64,000 nucleotides of DNA from Enterococcus gilvus ATCC BAA-350 (GTDB lineage: Bacteria; Bacillota; Bacilli; Lactobacillales; Enterococcaceae): contig NZ_ASWH01000001.1 of NCBI RefSeq assembly GCF_000407545.1, positions 372,001 through 436,000 on the forward strand, written 5' to 3'. The position numbers and the translations under genes are program-made. A model generated the notes under the pieces. The model made no database searches. It was not told where the DNA came from and saw nothing but the letters and a program-made list of their open reading frames with translations. Of the stretch, positions 18,291 to 25,847 are shown in pieces; position 1 is the stretch's first letter, and the number at the start of each line of letters is the position of its first letter.

Positions 18291-18334
18291 ATCTCGTGAA
18301 AAATAAGAAACTACTATAAATAAGGAGAGTAACG

Positions 18335-18814
18335 ATGAATATCAAAATTATCTCAGTAGGAAAATTGAAAGAAAAATACCTTGTTCAAGGAATCAATGAA
18401 TATACGAAGCGGTTGTCTAAATATTGCAAGATCACCTTAGTCGAGGTTCCAGATGAAAAAGCCCCTGAGAAACTCAGTGATGCCGAAATGACCCAAGTCA
18501 AAGAAAAAGAAGGGGAGCGCATCTTAGCCAAGGTCAAAGATCAAGAATACGTTTTTGCGCTTGCCATCAATGGAAAAAATCCTAGCAGCGAAGACTTCGC
18601 GGCTACCTTGGACAGCCTTCAAACCAGTGGAAAAAGTCAGTTCGTCTTCATTATCGGCGGCTCGCTTGGTCTTAGTGATCAAGTCCTAAAACGTAGCAAT
18701 ACCCTGATATCCTTCGGTAAAATGACCTATCCACACCAACTGATGCGCTTGATTTTAGTCGAACAGATCTATCGCGCGTTTCGGATCAATGCGGGGGAGC
18801 CGTATCATAAATAG
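18335..18814 (+). CDS. rlmH: 23S rRNA pseudouridine-1915 N3-methyltransferase
   Basis: This 159-residue SPOUT methyltransferase methylates pseudouridine 1915 of 23S rRNA in helix 69 of assembled ribosomes. It begins [15 protein letters not shown]. It has the trefoil-knot SAM-binding block [15 protein letters not shown] and the C-terminal [30 protein letters not shown], whose last residues form the active site. Length and sequence are complete. AAGGAGAG precedes the ATG. In staphylococci the 3' end of this gene is the SCCmec attachment site; I see no repeat of it downstream and no cassette here. Confidence 0.97.
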   Translation: MNIKIISVGKLKEKYLVQGINEYTKRLSKYCKITLVEVPDEKAPEKLSDAEMTQVKEKEGERILAKVKDQEYVFALAINGKNPSSEDFAATLDSLQTSGKSQFVFIIGGSLGLSDQVLKRSNTLISFGKMTYPHQLMRLILVEQIYRAFRINAGEPYHK

Positions 18815-18992
18815 GGATATTTTTCTGAGCCGCTATTTTAATCACGAATGTAACAAAAAACGATTGATTTATCTTTGATGATTCTGTTCTATCTTTTACG
18901 ATGTCACGTTTAACTACATTTAAATTGTTCCTCAGTATAGGGGATTAGTATAAAATATATTTGAAGGAGTACTTTAAACTAGGGGGAACCAC

Positions 18993-19648
18993 ATGAATAA
19001 ATCAAGAAGCCAACAGCATAAATCTCATTGGTTTAACTATGCAATTGTCTTTCTTCTAGGGATTATATTAGCGATATTGCTATTCATTGTATTTTTTAAT
19101 AATGATCCTGAACCGAGGAATGAAACTATGGAATCTCAAAAAAGTAGTGATACAACTGTTTTTAGCCAACAGCCTAGTACTGAAGAGCCAGCAAGCGATC
19201 AACTCAAAGATGAATATCCTTATGGAGTAGATGTAACTAACAATCAAAACATGACCTTTAGGCCTAGAGGAAATGACGTAGGGTCGCTTCATAGTGGAAT
19301 TTCTATTTTGATTACTCCAATGGATGATGCTTATTCTGTCAGGTTAGCCCATAGTTATCACGATGCGGATACTGATTTTAACGATGTTTCTGACTACAAA
19401 GCCAAATAAAGAATACTACGACTAAAAAGATTTTTATTCGAGGGTATGGATCAACTCCTCAAAGGGATATAAGGATAAATACTGAAATAAGTTTAGATAC
19501 TCAGTTATCAAATTCGGGAGAAGAATTTTCCGATTGGCAAGGAGCAAAGCTTTATTTATTTTATACTACAGATGGCACACTATCATTAGCAGTTCCAGAT
19601 ATTCATGTAGGAAAAGATGGTCAATACATGGAGTATCAGCAACAGTAA
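18993..19648 (+). pseudogene. Exported/membrane-anchored protein, frameshifted (paralog of 2418-2696)
   Basis: A basic N-terminus, one hydrophobic anchor (NYAIVFLLGIILAILLFIVF, about residues 14-33), a Ser/Glu-rich linker and a globular part are visible. The frame stops at 19409, but one extra A in the short A run near 19404 would restore it: the next codons read KNTTTKKIFIRGYG and continue to DGQYMEYQQQ at 19648. This continuation aligns with the fragment at 2418-2696, which is in one frame, so a one-base deletion is well supported. The full product would be about 218 residues with its domain outside the membrane. Family unknown. A lipoprotein gene follows at 19747, so the two probably work together. 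Confidence 0.75.
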
Positions 19649-19746
19649 TATTTCCTTAGAATAATCTGACGATACATGAATTGACTAAAAATTTTTTTGA
19701 ATATAATACTAGAATTACTATTTCAAATTAGACAGGAGGAATACTT

Positions 19747-20362
19747 GTGAAAAATAGAAAATTATTACTAGTGACAGCATTTATTACTATAGGATTGGTG
19801 GGGTGTTCTACAAATGACTCAGCCAATTCTTCGAGTTCTTCAAAGAAGACCAGTGATAAAGTCAGTTCTAGCCCAATAATTGCTAGTAATGAGAAAAGGA
19901 ACGTGATTACGGGTTCAACTTCCTCAAAAGAATTTGCTGTAACTTCAAGTAGTTTGAAAAAACAAACTAATTCTACTGGTCTAGAAGAGAATGCTATATT
20001 GCGTGGTGATTATAGATCCATGAATGGGACTTGGACCAATTCAAATGGGTATCAATTAATATTTAACAATGGTGAAGTTACGCTATCTGGAGATGGGGTC
20101 GGGAGGATTAACTCACTTTACATTAAACGAGCCAGTGAAGCAAAGTAACGTAATTTATTTATCATTTGATCCAGCTCCGGCTCCAAATGGAATGAATTTG
20201 ATGCTTGGATTAAAAGGTACTAGTCCTTCCGAAGGGTTAGATGAAGATGGTACGGATTCGAGTAAAGATCGGATTATAATGGGAAACAACGGCGGAACAA
20301 TGTTGTTCGCTCCTAAAGAAAAAGGTGGGACTCCTGATACTGCTTATTACAAGGAGAATTAG
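19747..20362 (+). pseudogene. Lipoprotein with DUF6287-like domain, frameshifted
   Basis: GTG start with AGGAGG upstream; signal peptide MKNRKLLLVTAFITIGLVGC with lipobox Cys20, then a Ser-rich linker. The segment RGDYRSMNGTWTNSNGYQLIFNNGEVTLSGDG looks like the DUF6287 domain of lactic-acid-bacterial lipoproteins. After GDG the frame shifts (loss of one base near 20098) and the sensible protein continues in another frame: GGLTHFTLNEPVKQSNVIYLSFDPAPAPNG up to DTAYYKEN at 20362. Both parts together give about 204 residues. Role unknown; it is probably a surface-exposed partner of the preceding membrane protein. Confidence 0.7.
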
Positions 20363-20539
20363 AAGTTCAATCTTTTTATGAAAATAACACAATCTGAGTG
20401 TGTTACTTTGGACGAATTATTCGATGCTAAATATTTTAATAGTGAATGAGAATATTTCGTCGCAAAAGTCAGACTTAGCTTTTCAGTGTCTCTCTTTAAA
20501 ATTGTAGAGGTAAAGTATGAGAATAGAAGTAATATATTA

Positions 20540-20577
20540 TTCCGAAGTCTAATCATCTAAGTCGTGATTAGGCTATT
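20540..20577 (+). terminator. Hairpin with T-rich tail
   Basis: AGTCTAATCA pairs with TGATTAGGCT (one wobble) around a 9-base loop and is followed by ATTTTTG. Confidence 0.6.
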
Positions 20578-20602
20578 TTTGTGTTTAAAGGAGGACCAAG
20601 CA

Positions 20603-20682
20603 ATGTTCGATACACGAAAAAATCGCTATATCACGAGGGAGTGAACGAACAGATACATCAAAAGATGTTGTTAACATTATGA
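20603..20682 (+). pseudogene. Fragment of a DUF960-type gene
   Basis: A strong AGGAGG site precedes ATG and the codons MFDTRKNRYITR, typical of DUF960 proteins, which normally continue GVxExI. Here a one-base deletion gives an early TGA at 20642; in the next frame VNEQIHQ follows and soon ends. Only about 26 codons of a roughly 100-codon gene remain. Confidence 0.5.
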
Positions 20683-20731
20683 AGTCTTTGTTAATCTAAA
20701 ATTTTGACGAATTACAAGACAGTTTTAAAAA

Positions 20732-20781
20732 AAATAAACTATCCATCCTTTACATAATTGTAGAAAGGGGATAGTTTTTTT
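20732..20781. terminator. Terminator to the left of invertible cassette 1
   Basis: AAACTATCC pairs with GGATAGTTT, with an inner CCTTT/AAAGG pairing, and A and T runs lie on both sides so it can work in both directions. It lies about 85 bases left of the left recombination site and would stop transcripts from the outward promoter at 20913-20941 in the present orientation. Confidence 0.75.
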
Positions 20782-20866
20782 GATTTCAAATCTTTTGAAA
20801 GATTATTTTTATAAGTATATATGGATAAAGTCGATGTAATTATTTTTTTATTCTAATAAAAAAAAT

Positions 20867-20887
20867 CTTAGTATTACGTATACCAAG
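20867..20887 (+). repeat. Left inverted recombination site of cassette 1
   Basis: A 21-bp near-palindrome made of arms CTTAGTA and TACCAAG around the 7-bp centre TTACGTA. Its 13-base core GTATTACGTATAC recurs exactly, in inverted orientation, at 22235-22255 on the other side of the recombinase gene. Confidence 0.8.
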
Positions 20888-20912
20888 AAAGTTCTTATTG
20901 TTATACAAAATA

Positions 20913-20941
20913 AGTATACAATAAAGGTTATTTTTTATCAA
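20913..20941 (-). promoter_or_regulatory. Outward promoter inside cassette 1, pointing left
   Basis: On the minus strand: TTGATA (20941-20936), a 17-base spacer, TATACT (20918-20913). The same -35, spacer and -10 occur base for base in cassette 2 (32325-32353), within the best-conserved non-coding block of the two cassettes. It now reads across the left site towards the terminator at 20732-20781. After inversion it would read across the right site into 22341 and the surface-protein gene. Confidence 0.75.
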
Positions 20942-20958
20942 CATAACAGTTGTTTTTG

Positions 20959-20987
20959 TTGAAAATAGATTAAAAGTCTTGTCATAT
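20959..20987 (+). promoter_or_regulatory. Probable promoter of recombinase 1
   Basis: TTGAAA, 17-base spacer, TCATAT, about 65 bases upstream of the recombinase start. The corresponding positions in cassette 2 are TTGAAA, 16-base spacer, TCATAT (32372-32399). It is divergent from the outward promoter. Confidence 0.5.
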
Positions 20988-21051
20988 AGCTGTTTTATAA
21001 GCTTTTATTATGCGCCGTCAATATAATCGTCAAATTTGGAGGAATAAATTC

Positions 21052-22155
21052 ATGTCAAAAAAGGGAGAAAACATTTATAAAAGAAAAGATCACCGCTGGG
21101 AAGGGAGATACAAAAAAGGAAGAAATGAAAATGGAAAAATAAAGTATGGGTATATTTATGGAAAAAATTATTCTGAAGTTAAAGAACGTCTTGCTCTTGA
21201 GAAAGCAAAATACCAAACATTCATCGAAGTAAATGGTGAAAATACAACAACTTATCAAGAATTTAGTTTGGCATGGTTGGCTAAGAGAAAAATCATCTTA
21301 AAAAAGTCCACCTACGCCACCTATCAATACAAACTAAATAAATATGTCTTCCCCTATATCGGAGGAATTCCCTTAAATCAACTTACACCGGATATTATTC
21401 AAACCCTTATTCAGACTTGGGCCGAAGAAAATCTGCAGCCATCGACGATTCATGTAATATATCAAATAATGAAAAAGCCGCTTCATGAAGCTTATTTGGA
21501 AGAAAAAATCGTCAAATACCCATGTAGAAATATTTTATTACCAAAGAAAAAGAAAAGAAAAGTACGTGCTCTTTCACGGGCTGATGAACAAACGCTTGAG
21601 TGCCAAGCGAAGAAGAGTTCTTTAGATAAAGGTCTTCCCGTACTGTTAGCTTTGAAGGCAGGATTACGAATTGGTGAAATTGCAGCACTAACTTGGGAGG
21701 ATGTCGATTTTACTAATCGAATGCTAAAAATTGAAAATACTTATCAGCGACTCCCTAAGAATTCGAATAGTGTGAAATCAGAGTTATTATTAGCGCCAGC
21801 AAAAACAATTAATTCTGTTCGAAAAATCCCAATTGGAAAAGATTTACACACGTGGTTGAAAAGAAAGCAAGCGCAGTCTCAAGGACCTTACGTTTGTTCT
21901 GAAAATACGTATCCAAGAGAGCCTCGCCTGATTACGTATCATTTTCATCAATTACTAAAAGAATGTGAATTAGAAAATGTCCATTTCCATCAATTGCGCC
22001 ATACCTTTGCAACAAGGTGTATGGAAGCAAGTGGGAATGTTACTGCCATTAGTGCACTTCTCGGTCATGCGTCTACTCAGATGACGCTAGATATTTATAC
22101 GGATGCTGACAGCACTAGTTTGATAGAAACAATTTTGAAAAAAGAAGAAGCGTAA
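21052..22155 (+). CDS. Tyrosine recombinase of invertible cassette 1
   Basis: A 367-residue phage-integrase-type recombinase with an N-terminal arm-binding-like part (MSKKGENIYKRKDHRWEGRY), a SAM-like core-binding domain (about 65-165) and a catalytic domain. Active-site residues: Arg206 (GLRIGEIAALTW), His313 and Arg316 (HQLRHTFATR), His339 (LLGHAS) and nucleophile Tyr349 (DIYTDAD). The start ATG at 21052 has GGAGG 10 bases upstream; the longer frame from 21010 reads through that site. The gene is enclosed by inverted 21-bp sites (20867-20887 and 22235-22255). No excisionase, phage or conjugation genes are near, so a DNA invertase role is more likely than element integration. A very similar protein is encoded at 32463. 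Confidence 0.9.
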   Translation: MSKKGENIYKRKDHRWEGRYKKGRNENGKIKYGYIYGKNYSEVKERLALEKAKYQTFIEVNGENTTTYQEFSLAWLAKRKIILKKSTYATYQYKLNKYVFPYIGGIPLNQLTPDIIQTLIQTWAEENLQPSTIHVIYQIMKKPLHEAYLEEKIVKYPCRNILLPKKKKRKVRALSRADEQTLECQAKKSSLDKGLPVLLALKAGLRIGEIAALTWEDVDFTNRMLKIENTYQRLPKNSNSVKSELLLAPAKTINSVRKIPIGKDLHTWLKRKQAQSQGPYVCSENTYPREPRLITYHFHQLLKECELENVHFHQLRHTFATRCMEASGNVTAISALLGHASTQMTLDIYTDADSTSLIETILKKEEA

Positions 22156-22234
22156 AAAAAGTAAATTTGTGCACCGTCATTAGCCGTCATTTGTGACAAT
22201 AAAGCTTATATTATCAGTGCTCTTCAAATAATTA

Positions 22235-22255
22235 CCAAGTATACGTAATACCAAG
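22235..22255 (-). repeat. Right inverted recombination site of cassette 1
   Basis: Read on the minus strand it contains the same 13-base core GTATTACGTATAC as the left site, preceded by CTTG. Sixteen of seventeen positions from CTT to TATAC agree with the left site. It lies about 80 bases after the recombinase stop and 86 bases before the next gene. Confidence 0.8.
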
Positions 22256-22340
22256 TAATCACAAATGATCTGAATCGATACATGAAACTATTTATGAAGT
22301 TTTCATTTCATATTACAAATTTATCTATCAGGAGTGAAAA

Positions 22341-22898
22341 GTGAATTTGATATTTGTATTAGAAGAAAATGTAGAGAATGGGAAACGAAATTTTTCGTCA
22401 CAAAGATTAAGTATCTATTATCGTTATGCAAGGATAAATAGAGGAACTATTATTTTTGCCCCATTTAGAAACATCTTGTTTGATGTAAATACAGGTATTA
22501 ATAAGATTTTAATGAATGATGTATCGATTTTTTTTCATACAGAATTGAGAGATAAAAGGAAGTATTCTCTGTTTTTTTATGATGTTCAATTAGAACTTGA
22601 AACACTAGTAATAATCTTATATACAGACTACCTAACAAAGGTAAGACATAAAAGTGTTAGACATAATAAAAATTACCAAATAATTTCGACTATCAATAGG
22701 TTAAGTACAGAAAGTGATAGAAATAAAATTGTTTTGAAATTGGATACAAGGATTGCACATAAACCGTTGACCGTAAAAAATAATTTACTTAGATCAAAAA
22801 CATCATATTTGAATAGAGTGTGTAAAAAGCTCTCCAAAAATTTGTTTTATAGCTCTTATTTAATACTATCAATGATCGAAGGGATCGATTCATCGTAA
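22341..22898 (+). CDS. Unrecognised protein between switch 1 and the surface-protein gene; weak ComK-like look
   Basis: GTG start with AGGAG upstream; 185 residues, basic, no signal peptide and no convincing membrane span, so a cytoplasmic protein is likely. The middle part (INKILMNDVSIFFHTELRDK, then YSLFFYDVQLEL) faintly recalls the ComK competence-regulator family, where a Lys-rich loop, an FFPT-like motif and a Trp/Phe-rich strand follow each other. I cannot confirm this by eye. It lies directly right of the right site of cassette 1, so after inversion it would be the first gene read by the outward promoter. Cassette 2 has no such gene at this place. Confidence 0.45.
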   Translation: MNLIFVLEENVENGKRNFSSQRLSIYYRYARINRGTIIFAPFRNILFDVNTGINKILMNDVSIFFHTELRDKRKYSLFFYDVQLELETLVIILYTDYLTKVRHKSVRHNKNYQIISTINRLSTESDRNKIVLKLDTRIAHKPLTVKNNLLRSKTSYLNRVCKKLSKNLFYSSYLILSMIEGIDSS

Positions 22899-23327
22899 AT
22901 CTTTTTTTGATATACGAAAAAAATAATGAACTACTCATAAAATAGGTAAAGATTTATAGAAAGTAATTTGAGGAGTATAAAGTTAAAAAAAATTATTTTT
23001 TAATACCCAAAAGATAGGATTATATTTTCTAGTAAAAGACAGTTATGCGTGTAGTCCTATTATACAGCGATTTCAAAATATATTGTATTTTACAACACAT
23101 AATTTTGCCTATATTCAATAAAGAAAATACTTCACACGAAAAAAGGTAATTTAAAGCAATGATTAAATGACTTGAGTAAATAGCTTCTAGCTTATGGAAC
23201 CGGTTTTTTCGGAAACAGCACCTTTTGTTTTAACATTGCACTGCTAATTTTCTATCATTTCATACCTTTTTTGTTGTGACGATATTCTATCTAACAGCTC
23301 AATTAATAAAAAGTAGGAGGAACTAAT
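22899..23327. other. Leader region of the BspA-type surface-protein gene
   Basis: These 430 AT-rich bases show no gene. A GGAGG site stands before the surface-protein start at 23328. I see no clear terminator that would separate the gene from 22341, so co-transcription is possible. Confidence 0.4.
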
Positions 23328-25541
23328 ATGAAACAAAGTACTAAAATTTTTACACTCGCACTTCTAATAACGTCTCAAATAGTGGCGCCCATTGCTGGTG
23401 TTGCTACAACAAATGGTGAGAAATTGACAACTAATTCTGATCTTGGAAATACAAGTGTCTCGCTTGAAAAAACTGAAGAATCAACTATGAATTCTTCAAA
23501 TGATGAACCTACTACGAATAAAGAAAAAATTAATGAAAATGAAAACACAATTCCATCAGTAGATGCGGGGATTCTTACTGGCGTAAACGGTACTTCTTCA
23601 TGGACTTTTGAAAATGGAACGCTTACTTTATCTGAGGGGCAGTTAAGTAAGCCTATAGCATCTATGACTGAATTAAATAAAGATTCTATAGAGAAAATAA
23701 TTGTATCCGGACCAGTGAAAATTTTTTCTGCATGGGTTAATTCTGATCGTTACGGAGTTTTTTCAGATTTAAATAACTTAACCACAATCGAAAATGGAAG
23801 TAACATAGATGTTTCTGGCGTAAAAGATCTGGGTTTTTTATTCAAAAATGACTATAATTTACAACAAGTAGACACATCAAATTGGGATGTTTCTCAATTA
23901 GAAAGAGCTGTAGGTGTATTTTATCAATGTTATCAATTAAAAACGGTGGATGTTTCTAACTGGGATACCAGCAATGTCAATGATATGAGTAATATGTTTA
24001 ATGGATGTACCTCTATTGACAATTTAGATGTTTCCAAATGGAATACCTCTAAAGTTACAAGTTTAGACAAAACTTTTTTCTATAATCAAAGACTTTCCAG
24101 CTTAGATGTTTCCAACTGGGATACGTCAAAGGTCACAAATATGTTTGCCACGTTTATGGCTTCTGAACGTTTAACAGAGTTAGATGTTTCCAACTGGGAT
24201 GTTTCCAGTGTGATTCTTTCAAATAGTATGCTCAAATGGCTTCCCAATATTGAGAAATTAGATGTAAGCAATTGGAATGTTTCCAATATGGGAGACATGA
24301 GTGGGATGTTCGATGGTGACTCAGGGTTAAAGGAACTTGATTTATCTAATTGGAATAATGATAAAGCGGCGGACACTGACAGTCTACTTAAGGGCACTGT
24401 GAATTTAAAAAAACTATTCCTTTCTCCTAATTTTAAAATGGTAGATAAAAATAACACTGGTAATGGCTTTTATATTCCTGCAATACAAAAAGGGGATAAT
24501 TACACAGGGAATTGGCAAACTATCGGTATGGGGACTGCAGAAAAACCGCTAGGAGACATTGTCGTTGATTCTAAAACTTTAAGTCAAGGTTCTCCTTCTC
24601 AAAATGTAGAAACATTTGTATGGCAACCTGTAACTTTAGAAGGCGCAGACTATACAATGACTATAGGTGATCCTCAACCTACTGCCTCTGACTTTAAAGC
24701 TTCTGCTACAGACAAGAACGGGAATCCTACAGAAGTAGCTATCGATTTCTCTGAAGTAGATTTCAATCATGTTGGTGTTTATGATGTTACGTTGAGTACA
24801 TCTGACGGTCAGTCTAAAGTAGTTAAATTGACAATTGAAGACAAGAAAGTAGACACAGTAAAAGTGACATTTAATGCTGGCAAAGGTGGATCTTTACAAG
24901 GGAAGACGACTATCGATATTCCTAAGGGGAGCAAGGTAACTGATTTACCAAATGCTGTAGCTGATAAAAGCAATATCGAGGATATCTACTTCTTAGATTG
25001 GTACCAGAATGGAAAGATAGTCAATCCGAAAAATATTGTTATTAATAACGATACGACCTTCACAGCAAAATTTGGAGCAGCTGTCTATCGCTTATATAAT
25101 AAAAATAACGGGGATCATCTACTAACTAAAAATAAAAATGAGAAAGACAAAGTTGCAGCGAAGGGGTGGAAAGTAGAAACGAATCCAAAAAACGAGTATG
25201 GTAGAGCAGCCTTTTATGTACCTGTTCAAGCAGATAGTGCAGGAAAAAAACAAGTGTACCGTATCTATAACCCAAATAGTGGTGAGCATTTTTATACAAC
25301 AAATAAATCTGAGGCAGATGCTGCAGTGAAAAAGGGGTGGCGTCATGAAACAGACAATAATTACACGTGGGTTTCGGAAGGCGATGTAAAAATATATCGA
25401 GAATTTAATCCAGACGTGCACACTGCCGGAAGTCATAACTTTACAACTGATTTGCAAGAACACAAGAATGTAGTAAAAGCTGGTTGGAGAGATGAATCAA
25501 AAGATAGTTCTTTGTGGACAGCCTTAAAAGCTGGATTCTAA
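23328..25541 (+). CDS. Secreted BspA-type leucine-rich surface protein with DUF5648-like C-terminus
   Basis: This 737-residue exported protein has a signal peptide (about 1-27) and a Ser/Thr/Glu/Asn-rich stretch (to about 75). Repeated BspA/DUF285-type leucine-rich units of the LDVSNWDTSKVTNM kind occupy about 165-365. An Ig-like domain (about 437-505) and an InlB B-repeat-like domain (VTFNAGKGGSL to TFTAKFG, about 511-582) follow. The C-terminal 155 residues carry repeats such as YRLYNKNNGDHLLT and YRIYNPNSGEHFYTT, typical of DUF5648. There is no LPxTG motif or membrane tail, so attachment must be non-covalent or the protein is released. The last 225 residues are nearly the same as in the protein at 33949. 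BspA-type proteins often bind host or bacterial ligands. Expression is probably controlled by invertible cassette 1. Confidence 0.85.
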   Translation: MKQSTKIFTLALLITSQIVAPIAGVATTNGEKLTTNSDLGNTSVSLEKTEESTMNSSNDEPTTNKEKINENENTIPSVDAGILTGVNGTSSWTFENGTLTLSEGQLSKPIASMTELNKDSIEKIIVSGPVKIFSAWVNSDRYGVFSDLNNLTTIENGSNIDVSGVKDLGFLFKNDYNLQQVDTSNWDVSQLERAVGVFYQCYQLKTVDVSNWDTSNVNDMSNMFNGCTSIDNLDVSKWNTSKVTSLDKTFFYNQRLSSLDVSNWDTSKVTNMFATFMASERLTELDVSNWDVSSVILSNSMLKWLPNIEKLDVSNWNVSNMGDMSGMFDGDSGLKELDLSNWNNDKAADTDSLLKGTVNLKKLFLSPNFKMVDKNNTGNGFYIPAIQKGDNYTGNWQTIGMGTAEKPLGDIVVDSKTLSQGSPSQNVETFVWQPVTLEGADYTMTIGDPQPTASDFKASATDKNGNPTEVAIDFSEVDFNHVGVYDVTLSTSDGQSKVVKLTIEDKKVDTVKVTFNAGKGGSLQGKTTIDIPKGSKVTDLPNAVADKSNIEDIYFLDWYQNGKIVNPKNIVINNDTTFTAKFGAAVYRLYNKNNGDHLLTKNKNEKDKVAAKGWKVETNPKNEYGRAAFYVPVQADSAGKKQVYRIYNPNSGEHFYTTNKSEADAAVKKGWRHETDNNYTWVSEGDVKIYREFNPDVHTAGSHNFTTDLQEHKNVVKAGWRDESKDSSLWTALKAGF

Positions 25542-25598
25542 CATATTTTATTTCAATGACTTAGTGTGTGTTCTATCGTAATCAACACAATTAGTAAA

Positions 25599-25633
25599 AG
25601 AGGATTCTCTTTCAATAGAGAATTCTTTTTTAT
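25599..25633 (+). terminator. Terminator of the BspA-type protein gene
   Basis: AGGATTCTCT pairs with AGAGAATTCT around TTCAAT-type loop bases and is followed by a T run. Confidence 0.75.
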
Positions 25634-25847
25634 TTTAATTATCACGTATTCACTTGATTTGCTTTATTTATGGGACATCAATTGAGTTGTTGCTTAAAAC
25701 AATACATTCCAGAAAAATTGTCGTGTAATTAGACAAATTTCAAAATTTGATTGGTTTTTGAATCGCTTATACTTACGTTTACAACGACAAGATGACTTAA
25801 TTTTCAATAAATGCTACTGATTTATTGTTCAAAGGAGACGTTCTGAA

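Noticed and set aside
18815..18992. SCC-type cassette attachment at the rlmH 3' end
   Set aside because: rlmH is complete, no ccr recombinase is present, and I see no repeat of the rlmH end further downstream.
20867..22255. Reading the 21-bp palindromes as attL/attR of an integrated element
   Set aside because: attL and attR would be direct repeats. These are inverted, and no excisionase, phage or conjugation genes lie between them.
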